From the NCBI GenBank assembly GCA_013298125.1, contig JAAFJP010000005.1, positions 149,514 to 213,513 of the forward strand: a DNA stretch of 64,000 nt. The letters are read 5' to 3'. Within the stretch, counting starts at the first letter, position 1. Each line of letters starts with the position of its first letter. A program made the translations under genes and the position numbers. Below the pieces are notes generated by a model. That model ran no database searches. It was not told the DNA's origin and was given only the letters and a program-made list of their open reading frames with translations. Source of the DNA: Cytophagales bacterium (GTDB lineage Bacteria > Bacteroidota > Bacteroidia > Cytophagales > Spirosomataceae). Below are positions 35,413-43,267 of the stretch, piece after piece.

Positions 35413-36774
35413 ATGGAAATCGAAGAAATCATTGCCCACAAACGTGGAATTGAACGTGAATTACTCACTCGTAATGGTGTTACGGGGGTGGATATTGGCT
35501 ACAAATACAAGAATGGAAAGCGTACAAAACAAGTCGTGATTCGGGTGTATGTAGCTGAAAAACAAGCAAATATCTCCAAGTCTGACAAAATCCCTAAAAC
35601 TATTCGAGGTGTCAAAACGGACATTATTCAAGCTCATGCGTCTTTCCATGCTGATGACCGACCTTACACGCCTATCACAGGTGGAATTAGTTTTGGACAA
35701 AGCGAAAAATTTAGGTTGATTCAAGATGATGGAAGCGTAGCTCTGATTTCGGAACAAGGAACTTTGGGGGCGATTGTGAGGGATAATTTGACCGAAAAAC
35801 CCATGTTTTTGACCAATCATCACGTTACGAAAGTGATGGTATCGGAAGTAGAAGAACGTTCTGGGAGAATTGGTGATATTTTCGACCAACCCAATTTAGT
35901 AGGTGGTGACGGTAAACCTTTCCCGAATGCTTCAATTGGTAAATTAGCCCGTTTTGCGATCAACCCTTTGGTGGATGCTGCTGTGATTGAGTACCAAAGT
36001 GCCAGACCGTTTGCGGAAGAGATTTTGGGTATCGGTAAAATTGCTGGTTCAGCCAAAGCCACCTTGGGCATGAAGGTACGTAAGCGTGGACGTACTACCG
36101 AATTAACCTACGGAATTGTGGATGGAATTGATGCTACAACTGCCATTCAAGGAACGAACATTGTCTTCCAACATCAAATGGTAATCGTACCTGATACTAC
36201 TAAAAATGCAGTTTTTAGTAATTCTGGTGACTCTGGCTCTGTTGTTGTGAATGAACAAAATAAGGTTGTGGGTTTGCTTTTTGCGGGCGTTCCAGCCATG
36301 GTAAATGCCCCTCAAATGACGTGGGCAAATCATATTGATAATGTCTTGACACAGTTAAACATTCACTTCAAAACTAATGATACACCCACCACACCGAGTT
36401 CAGTTTTCCCCATGACTGCAACCACAAATTCACCGATTGATTTGAATGTGCGGTCTGGTCCTGGAACTACTTTTCAATCCTTATCCAAAATAAAAACAGG
36501 AACAAAAGTCACGCTGACAGAGCAAACCAATATTTGGTTTAAACTCAGTACAGGTGGTTGGGTAAGTTCAGATTATTTGATTTTTGCAAAACCACAACGG
36601 AAAGGAATCATCAATTACGAAGGCGTAAATGTACGAGCGGGGGCAGGTACAAATTTTCCTCTTTTGGAGAAATTGAAAATCAATACGCCCGTGACGATTT
36701 TTGAAGAAAAAGATACGTTTTATCGGATTGGCACGGGTCGTTGGGTGAAAAATTCTTATGTAACGATTAGGTAA
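35413..36774 (+). CDS. Trypsin-like serine peptidase with two C-terminal SH3b domains
   Basis: The 453-aa protein lacks a signal peptide. The catalytic triad of a trypsin-like fold is visible: His136/137 in LTNHHVTK, Asp188 in PLVDAAVI and Ser274 in SGDSGSVV. Two bacterial SH3 domains follow (DLNVRSGPGTTFQSLSKIK and VNVRAGAGTNFPLLEKLK), each ending in a GGWVSS or GRWVKN strand; such domains usually bind cell wall or peptides. The combination without an export signal is odd, so either export is by another route or it acts in the cytoplasm. A small HEAT-like gene follows 6 bp later. Confidence 0.82.
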   Translation: MEIEEIIAHKRGIERELLTRNGVTGVDIGYKYKNGKRTKQVVIRVYVAEKQANISKSDKIPKTIRGVKTDIIQAHASFHADDRPYTPITGGISFGQSEKFRLIQDDGSVALISEQGTLGAIVRDNLTEKPMFLTNHHVTKVMVSEVEERSGRIGDIFDQPNLVGGDGKPFPNASIGKLARFAINPLVDAAVIEYQSARPFAEEILGIGKIAGSAKATLGMKVRKRGRTTELTYGIVDGIDATTAIQGTNIVFQHQMVIVPDTTKNAVFSNSGDSGSVVVNEQNKVVGLLFAGVPAMVNAPQMTWANHIDNVLTQLNIHFKTNDTPTTPSSVFPMTATTNSPIDLNVRSGPGTTFQSLSKIKTGTKVTLTEQTNIWFKLSTGGWVSSDYLIFAKPQRKGIINYEGVNVRAGAGTNFPLLEKLKINTPVTIFEEKDTFYRIGTGRWVKNSYVTIR

Positions 36775-36780
36775 GAGATT

Positions 36781-37215
36781 ATGTCGAAACAAGAAGTAAT
36801 AAACTCATTCAAATACATCATGAAATCTGAGAATGAAGAGAAGGCTTGGGCGTTTTTTGACTTGGATTTTACTCATTTTTCAGAAGATGAACAAGTCTTG
36901 ATGGGGATGGATTTATTTGAGCAAAATGGGCATAAAGTACACGAAAGTTTAGTCTCTTGGTTTCAACAAAAAAAGAACCCATTAACGACTGATTTACTAT
37001 ACAAAACCGCTTTTAGAGAAGATTTAGACATTTTTGACTACAAACCATTAGCCCGAAAATGTGTGTGGGCATTGGCAGATATTGGCACAGATAAGGCTAA
37101 GGATTATTTGATAAAAATGTCTAAATCTGGCGATAAAGTTATTGAGAGTTTTGCCCAAAAAAGGCTTGATAATTGGGAGAATGAATTACCAAGAAAATTA
37201 CGCTTAAAACTATAA
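36781..37215 (+). CDS. Helical (HEAT-like) hypothetical protein
   Basis: The 144-aa protein is all-helical and acidic, with a repeat-like region near YKPLARKCVWALADIGTDKA and KDYLIKMSKSGDKVIESFAQ that looks like a HEAT pair. It begins 6 bp after the protease gene and 13 bp before the Crp-type regulator, so the three genes are probably an operon. No specific function is known to me. Confidence 0.7.
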   Translation: MSKQEVINSFKYIMKSENEEKAWAFFDLDFTHFSEDEQVLMGMDLFEQNGHKVHESLVSWFQQKKNPLTTDLLYKTAFREDLDIFDYKPLARKCVWALADIGTDKAKDYLIKMSKSGDKVIESFAQKRLDNWENELPRKLRLKL

Positions 37216-37228
37216 ATAAAATTTAAAA

Positions 37229-37807
37229 ATGCCACAACAAATCCTTCAAAGCATCAAATCCATTGTTTCTTTAAACGAAAGTGAAGAAGAGGCTTTTACG
37301 AAAATTTTAGACATAAAACAGTTGAAGAAGAAAGAGTTTTTGTTGCAACAGGGGCAAGTTTGCAATAAAATCTCTTTTATCAATTCTGGTTGTATGCGAC
37401 TTTTTTATGAAATAGAAGGCGTTGAAAATACCGTTCAGTTTTTCTTTGCGGATAGATGGCATACCGACTACGATAGTTTTCTGACTGGACAGCCTACCAT
37501 CGAAAACCTACAAGCTCTTGAAAATAGTGAGGTCGTTCAATTTAAAAAATCTGACCTTTATCAACTCTACACAACTCACCCCGTCTTTGAGCGTGTAGGT
37601 AGAATTTTGGCTGAAAATGCCTTTCTTTCTCTTTCCAAACTCAATAAAATGCTCACCAACGAAGAGCCCCAACAACGTTATCTGAGCCTTTTGAGCCAAC
37701 GTCCCGAAGTAGTCAAAAATATTCCTCAGCATTATATTGCTTCTTATTTGGGTATCAAACCTGAGTCTTTGAGTAGAATTAGAAAAAGAATTCAGAATCA
37801 AAAATGA
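37229..37807 (+). CDS. Crp/Fnr-family regulator with cyclic-nucleotide-binding-type domain
   Basis: The 192-aa protein has a cNMP-type beta-barrel (about residues 15-115: FLLQQGQVCNKISFINSGCM, VENTVQFFFADRW) and a C-terminal DNA-binding part (NIPQHYIASYLGIKPESLSR). The Bacteroidota subtype lacks a clear cAMP phosphate-binding cassette, so the ligand is unknown. It is the last gene of the probable three-gene operon from 35413. Confidence 0.88.
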   Translation: MPQQILQSIKSIVSLNESEEEAFTKILDIKQLKKKEFLLQQGQVCNKISFINSGCMRLFYEIEGVENTVQFFFADRWHTDYDSFLTGQPTIENLQALENSEVVQFKKSDLYQLYTTHPVFERVGRILAENAFLSLSKLNKMLTNEEPQQRYLSLLSQRPEVVKNIPQHYIASYLGIKPESLSRIRKRIQNQK

Positions 37808-37884
37808 TTTCCTAACCCAAGTCAACGTTTTTAGGCTTCATCTCTTCTCAATTTTGCAATGTCAAATTTAAAAACATTGTAAAA

Positions 37885-38559
37885 ATGAAGAATTACATTT
37901 CAATTTTCACCATCGTGCTTTTACTTTCTAATGGTAAAGCATTTGCTCAATTGAGTTCAGCCATGTCTAAGACAATTTATGGGCAAACAAAAGAAGACAC
38001 CGTTTCTTTCACAGTAGGAGAATTTAGGGCAGGTTATGGCAATAGTATTTTGGGCAATGGCTTGAAAGAAAAGTTTGAGGCAGGCAATTTTTCTTCTTCG
38101 GGAGGATGGTTAGCTTCGATTGCGGCTTACCATAAATTCAAGAAAGTCAATTATTTCACTTTTGGGGTAAAATTTAAGTCATTAGCCGCTGAGGCATCAA
38201 GGGATAATACTGGTCAAGAAATGTTCTTCAATTATTGGGGTGCTGCCGCTTCGGTAAAATATTTTCCTTTCGATAAAACTGCCAGAAAAGGGCTTTATTT
38301 GCAAGGAGACTACTTTTTTGTCACTCAGTTTACGCAAAAATATCGTAACAAAACGACTAATTTGTACGACCATCAGTTTGGTATTGGAAGCGGAATTGTG
38401 TTGGGAACGGGTTATGATTTCCCGATTCGGAATCGAAAATCTATGATAACGATTGGTTTAGAATATCAGTTTGATAACCGAACAGGAGAAGTAACAGGCA
38501 TTGGTAAAAAGACGTTCGAGAGTGTGAATTATGGTGTAATGATTGGAATAAAATTTTAA
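37885..38559 (+). CDS. Putative outer-membrane beta-barrel protein
   Basis: The 224-aa protein has a signal peptide (MKNYISIFTIVLLLSNGKAFA, cut after AFA-Q) and alternating hydrophobic strands ending with Phe (VNYGVMIGIKF), typical of an eight- to ten-stranded barrel. Aromatic girdle residues are frequent. No specific family is identified. A strong bidirectional terminator follows, shared with the convergent RlpA gene. Confidence 0.75.
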   Translation: MKNYISIFTIVLLLSNGKAFAQLSSAMSKTIYGQTKEDTVSFTVGEFRAGYGNSILGNGLKEKFEAGNFSSSGGWLASIAAYHKFKKVNYFTFGVKFKSLAAEASRDNTGQEMFFNYWGAAASVKYFPFDKTARKGLYLQGDYFFVTQFTQKYRNKTTNLYDHQFGIGSGIVLGTGYDFPIRNRKSMITIGLEYQFDNRTGEVTGIGKKTFESVNYGVMIGIKF

Positions 38560-38591
38560 GTATTTTCAAATATTCAAAATTTCTATTGTTC

Positions 38592-38630
38592 AACTTCCCG
38601 AAAGTTTTTCTGTCTTTCGGGAAGTTTTTT
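38592..38630. terminator. Bidirectional terminator between convergent genes
   Basis: AACTTCCCGAAAG pairs exactly with CTTTCGGGAAGTT around a 9-nt loop, with T on the plus side and A-rich sequence on the other. Confidence 0.8.
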
Positions 38631-38633
38631 ATT

Positions 38634-39221
38634 CTACAATTTTGTATCAGAATAAATAATTTTCGAACTCCCGTCCGCCTGTTTCACAACGTTCATGTAC
38701 TGATGTTTTTTCTCTAAAAAATCAGGCTTGAAAGTTGGATAGACTGGCACTACGGAACTCTCTTCTTCAACTATAATCTCGTCGTCAAACTCCTGATTAA
38801 CAGCACCTTTGCCTAATGAAACTACTCTAAGGGTTACATTCGCCGTTCCAGAACTAAGCAAACCTAAATCTTTTGCGGCGGCTAATGAGAGGTCAATGAC
38901 CCTTGATTTTGAATGAGGTCCTCGGTCATTGACACGCACAGTGGTTTTTGAGCCGTTGGCACGATTTGTGACTTCCAATAAAGTTCCGAAAGGGTAAGTT
39001 CTATGAGCGGCTGTGCGTTCAGAACCACGATAAGGTTGTCCGCTTGATGTTCGCTTGCCTTCAAATTTGTGAGCATAATACGATGCTTTGCCTGTGGCAT
39101 CGTTGTCGTCTGTTGGAGGGGTGATTACATTTGAAATAGCAAGGAAAGCGGTAACAAAAACACTTTTAATAATCATAAGGAATAAGCAACTCAGATTATT
39201 TAATTTACTGATTATCAACAA
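38634..39221 (-). CDS. RlpA-family septal ring lytic transglycosylase-like protein
   Basis: The 195-aa protein has an N-terminal hydrophobic signal and the RlpA double-psi beta-barrel: GKASYYAHKFEGKRTSSGQP, AHRTYPFGTLLEVTNRANGS, VRVNDRGPHSKSRVIDLSLA, DLGLLSSGTANVTLRVV. The conserved Asp in VNDRGP and the HRT block are present. RlpA proteins cut naked glycan strands in the periplasm or are inactive relatives. No SPOR domain is attached; the tail is short and charged. Confidence 0.88.
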   Translation of the reverse strand: MLIISKLNNLSCLFLMIIKSVFVTAFLAISNVITPPTDDNDATGKASYYAHKFEGKRTSSGQPYRGSERTAAHRTYPFGTLLEVTNRANGSKTTVRVNDRGPHSKSRVIDLSLAAAKDLGLLSSGTANVTLRVVSLGKGAVNQEFDDEIIVEEESSVVPVYPTFKPDFLEKKHQYMNVVKQADGSSKIIYSDTKL

Positions 39222-39537
39222 ATTAAATATTGAAAAATACCTTTATTGCTTGTTAGTTAAGAATTAATTGACTGTTTTGATTTATCTCTTTTTAGAACGG
39301 AAACAAACCATTTAGGTCACTTTTTTATAAAAATGGAATCACAAAGTTACTCATAAAACGGTAAAATGGCTAATTCAGAAAACGAAGCTGTTTGAACTTT
39401 CCCTTTCGGACATAGTTAAGGAATGAGAATCCAATAAAGTAACATTCCTAAGTCTTCTTTGAAAGGTTCTCCCAAAAGATGAATCCAATTTTCATTCAAA
39501 ATAAAAAGTTCAAATTACTTGCCTGCCAATTTTAGCA
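39222..39537. other. Gene-free gap
   Basis: About 315 bp of AT-rich sequence between the divergent-pointing RlpA promoter region and the end of the ABC gene. I see no gene, strong hairpin or repeat. Confidence 0.4.
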
Positions 39538-41367
39538 TCATCGATACCCCTCCGCCTGTAAATTAAACAATTCTGCATACCGTCCTCCTTTCCCCAACAA
39601 TTCTTCATGCGTCCCAATTTCCAAAACTTGTCCTTTATCCAATACCAAAATTCTATCTGCCATTCTCACGGTTGAAAAACGGTGCGAAATCAATATAGCG
39701 GTTTTACCTTTGGTCAATTCGGCAAAACGCTTGAAAACTTCATATTCTGCCCTTGCGTCTAATGCTGCCGTGGGTTCATCCAAAATGAGTACGTCTGCCT
39801 CTCGTAAGTATGCCCGTGCGAGTGCCACTTTTTGCCATTCGCCACCTGATAGTTCTACACCTTTGGCAAATCTTCGCCCGAGTGGTTGGTCGTAAGTCAT
39901 TGGTAACTTGTCGATTACAGAATCTGCGAGGCTTTGTTGAGCCGCTCTTTGCAGTTCCGTTAATTCCTCCCGATGCACGATATCTCCGACTGCAATATTA
40001 TCTCCTGCCGTAAACTGAAACCGTTGAAAATCTTGAAAAATTACGCCAATATGCTCCCGTAATTCAATGAGATTATACTCTTTTAAATCATATCCATCCA
40101 ATAAAATCCGCCCTTCGTCGGGGTCGTATAATCTGCCTAAGAGTTTTACGAGCGTTGTTTTTCCCGCTCCGTTCTCACCCACTAATGCCAATTTTTCACC
40201 CACTTGAAGCGTAAAATCTAAATGACGATTAGCCCATTTATCAGAGTTTGGGTATTTGAAACCCACATTTTCAAAACGGAATCCTTCTTGAATAATTTCA
40301 GGAAAAGCCCTCGGATTGGCAGGAGAAGTGATTTTTGGAATAATTTTATAAAATTCAAATAAATCATTCAAATACAAAGCTCCTTGCGAAATACTGTTGA
40401 ACCGTCCTAAAATGCCTTCCAACAAAGACCGTAATTGTCGGAATGAACCCGCTAAAAAAGTGAGGCTTCCCACCGTCACTACACCATTCACCGTTTGGAT
40501 GATAATAATTCCGTAAGCTGCAAAATATCCCAACGTTCCCACGGCCAAAAGCAAACTTCCCCAAATGGCTCTTTCGATGGATAATTTACGATTTTCGTTG
40601 AAATAAAGGATGGATAAATTTTTGAAACGCTCAATCAGAAAGTCGGATAAACCAAACAATTTCACTTCTTTGGCGGTATCATCACTCGCCCCGATGAAGC
40701 GATAATAATCCAATTCACGGCGTTGGGGAGTCCAACCAAATTGAAGAGAATAACTCTTGGCATTGAAGTGCAATTCACCCAAAAATGAAGGAATTACCGC
40801 CACCAAAAGTAATAAAATTAACCAAGGATTGAAGGCAATTAGACCCACCAAAAGTAAGCCCATTGTGATAAAATCTTGCCCTTGTGCGAGTGTCTGGGAG
40901 AGTAAAATGGTACGTCCAGCGGTTTGCTGTCTGGCACGTTCGAGTTTGTCATAAAAAGTGGCATCTTCAAATTGAGCTAAGTCCAAAGAGGCAGCGTGTT
41001 TCATTAATTGTATAGACGTTCTATTGCCAAATAAATCACCTAACAAGCTGTCAGTCAGACTAATACCTCTTGAAAGCAAATCTCCTGCAATTGCCAAAAC
41101 GAATTCTATTCCAATCAAAAAGAAGAGTTGTTGTAGGTCTTGAGTATGATGATTTACTTGAAAAATGACTTCATCAATAATTAATTTCGCTACGTACAAA
41201 GCCAAAACGGGCATTCCAGCACGAATCAAACGGAGGAAAGTATTACTAATCGTGAGTGAAGGTGAAGTCTGATAGACCTCCTTCAAAAAGGCAGGAAGAT
41301 TTTTCAAAGCCTTGAATCGTTCACGGATGTTGGGTTTATTGTCTTCTTTTGGGGTATTTTTTGCCAC
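39538..41367 (-). CDS. ABC exporter with fused membrane and ATPase domains
   Basis: The 609-aa protein has a six-helix membrane domain (about 30-330) and a nucleotide-binding domain with Walker A GENGAGKTT, Q loop VIFQDF, signature ELSGGEWQKVALARA, Walker B VLILDEPTAALD and switch LISHRFST. All sites are intact, so a homodimeric exporter of the MsbA/peptide type is expected. The substrate is unknown. Confidence 0.93.
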   Translation of the reverse strand: MAKNTPKEDNKPNIRERFKALKNLPAFLKEVYQTSPSLTISNTFLRLIRAGMPVLALYVAKLIIDEVIFQVNHHTQDLQQLFFLIGIEFVLAIAGDLLSRGISLTDSLLGDLFGNRTSIQLMKHAASLDLAQFEDATFYDKLERARQQTAGRTILLSQTLAQGQDFITMGLLLVGLIAFNPWLILLLLVAVIPSFLGELHFNAKSYSLQFGWTPQRRELDYYRFIGASDDTAKEVKLFGLSDFLIERFKNLSILYFNENRKLSIERAIWGSLLLAVGTLGYFAAYGIIIIQTVNGVVTVGSLTFLAGSFRQLRSLLEGILGRFNSISQGALYLNDLFEFYKIIPKITSPANPRAFPEIIQEGFRFENVGFKYPNSDKWANRHLDFTLQVGEKLALVGENGAGKTTLVKLLGRLYDPDEGRILLDGYDLKEYNLIELREHIGVIFQDFQRFQFTAGDNIAVGDIVHREELTELQRAAQQSLADSVIDKLPMTYDQPLGRRFAKGVELSGGEWQKVALARAYLREADVLILDEPTAALDARAEYEVFKRFAELTKGKTAILISHRFSTVRMADRILVLDKGQVLEIGTHEELLGKGGRYAELFNLQAEGYR

Positions 41368-41510
41368 GGGTTGGGGATTGGGTGATTAGGTAATTAGGGA
41401 TTGGGAGTTATTCCAAAATAACGATTGGATTGATAATTGGGTTCAATAGATTTTTGTATAAGTTTTGTTTAGAAATGGTAAATGGATATATTTGGGGAAA
41501 GAGTTTGGTA

Positions 41511-42242
41511 ATGAAACATTTATTTCTTTTTGGAGTGATTTTATTTTATTCTTGCGATATAACAAGGAATGATACTATCGTGAATAATTCGAAAATAAAT
41601 AACTCCATATCACAGGATATGATAACCTCAAATATTGATAGTTCCGCTTCATTACAACTTGTAGAATACTTTGTAGATAGCTCTAATATTGGTTTAAAAT
41701 CGCATAATAAAATAGAAGTTTCAAGATTTACTGGCGATAGTGCATTTGTTACCATTAAATTTTGGTCTAAAAGAAAAGGTAAATGGAGTCTTAGAAATAG
41801 CTTTCAGTTTGAAAAAGACCTTATAAATGATTGTAATACTAAAATATCTGACTTTAATAATGATGGGTATAAAGATATTAATTACATTTCTGCGAATGCA
41901 GCAAGAGGAGCAAATGAAATAAGAAGACTATTTATATATGATAAAAAAAGGAATGATATAAGGCTAATTAGAAATTCCGAGCAATACCCAAATATGCTAT
42001 ATAACAAAGATTTGAATTGCATTAATTCATTTGCCGTACATGGAGGCTGTACTACTTTTTTCCTAAAAATAAATAATGATAGTTTGCAGGAATTTGCAAG
42101 CGTTGATTTATCTGATGGTCTTACTGTCAAAGAGTATAATAAGAAAGGTAAAGCCAAAGTAATTTTTAGAAAAATTTATAAAGAAAATCAACCAGAATAT
42201 ATACGATACAGAAATTATAAACCATTGAAAGAATACAAGTAA
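41511..42242 (+). CDS. Lipoprotein with integrin-like (VCBS/FG-GAP-type) motif
   Basis: I choose ATG 41511 (243 aa) because MKHLFLFGVILFYSC is a lipoprotein signal with Cys15; the in-frame ATG at 41430 gives an extra 27 residues with no sensible start. The middle has a DFNNDGYKDINYIS motif, the calcium-binding pattern seen in FG-GAP/VCBS repeats, though only one copy is clear. No further function is recognised. It is followed 36 bp later by another lipoprotein gene. Confidence 0.72.
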   Translation: MKHLFLFGVILFYSCDITRNDTIVNNSKINNSISQDMITSNIDSSASLQLVEYFVDSSNIGLKSHNKIEVSRFTGDSAFVTIKFWSKRKGKWSLRNSFQFEKDLINDCNTKISDFNNDGYKDINYISANAARGANEIRRLFIYDKKRNDIRLIRNSEQYPNMLYNKDLNCINSFAVHGGCTTFFLKINNDSLQEFASVDLSDGLTVKEYNKKGKAKVIFRKIYKENQPEYIRYRNYKPLKEYK

Positions 42243-42278
42243 TTTGTGTAAATAAATAGATATAACATCTGTAATCAC

Positions 42279-43220
42279 ATGAAAATCCATGTAATATTCG
42301 TAATCCTTTTCCTCATCCTCTCTTGCAAAAACCAAGATCAAATCACAATCCCCCTAAATTTCCAAAAAGACCTAATCCCAGAAGGCATCACTATCAATCC
42401 AAAGACACAAACCATTTTTCTAAACAGTTTGCGACATAGTAAAATAGTGAGTTGTTATATAGATGGAAGCAATCCCAAAGATTTTATTACGGATAATCAA
42501 TATAGCTATTTGCCTGGTTTTGGAATGTTCGTGAAAGGTGATACGCTTTACGCCCTTGGGAATAGTTTGTCTAAGAAAAATAACAAATCCATTCTGTTGC
42601 TTCTGAATGTTAAAACTGGTGCGTTCATTAACTCATTTTCTCCAAAAGATACCTCCTTCAAATACCTAAATGATTTAGCCGTTACCCCCAATGGAGATGT
42701 ATTTATCACAGAATCCAATAGTAATAAAATCTATACTCTTCAATCTAAGAAGGCTGTTTTAGAAGTATTTTTAGAAACTGACGAAGTGAAAAATGCTAAT
42801 GGAATTACAATTTCAGATGATGGTAAATATCTCTATATTGCCTCAAATGAAAAAGGGATTCGGATTGTGGATAGACAAACGAAAAGAATCATCAATCAGC
42901 CTAATCAAGACTACACAGGCATTGATGGATTGAAGTTTTATAAGAATACTTTGATAGGAATTGTGAATGCAAAAAAGGGCGAAGAGAACGGGATTTATCA
43001 GTATTTTTTGAATGAGAAGAATACAGGAATTACTCGAAAAGAGAAAATATTTACATTTAAAGATGAATCTAAAATTTCGACAACCTTTTCAATATCAAAC
43101 GGTTATATGTATTTTGTTTTGAATACTCAGATTGATAATTTGGATAGTGAAAGTGGACAAATTATTGATGAGAAGAAATTGGAAAAATATCAGTTGATGA
43201 AACTTCGGATTGTAGATTGA
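42279..43220 (+). CDS. Six-bladed beta-propeller lipoprotein (SMP-30/gluconolactonase-like)
   Basis: The 313-aa protein has a lipoprotein signal (MKIHVIFVILFLILSC, Cys16) and repeated propeller strands (PEGITINPKTQTIFLNSL, LNDLAVTPNGDVFITESNSN, NGITISDDGKYLYIASN, GIDGLKFYKNTLIGI). These fit SMP-30-type or YncE-type propellers. Metal ligands of true lactonases are not clearly all present, so an enzyme function is uncertain. Confidence 0.8.
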   Translation: MKIHVIFVILFLILSCKNQDQITIPLNFQKDLIPEGITINPKTQTIFLNSLRHSKIVSCYIDGSNPKDFITDNQYSYLPGFGMFVKGDTLYALGNSLSKKNNKSILLLLNVKTGAFINSFSPKDTSFKYLNDLAVTPNGDVFITESNSNKIYTLQSKKAVLEVFLETDEVKNANGITISDDGKYLYIASNEKGIRIVDRQTKRIINQPNQDYTGIDGLKFYKNTLIGIVNAKKGEENGIYQYFLNEKNTGITRKEKIFTFKDESKISTTFSISNGYMYFVLNTQIDNLDSESGQIIDEKKLEKYQLMKLRIVD

Positions 43221-43224
43221 ATAA

Positions 43225-43253
43225 AAAAGGCGAACATCTCTGTCCGCCTTTTC
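43225..43253. terminator. Bidirectional terminator between convergent genes
   Basis: AAAAGGCG pairs with CGCCTTTT around a 12-nt loop; both convergent genes end within 20 bp. Confidence 0.65.
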
Positions 43254-43267
43254 TATACCTAATATCT

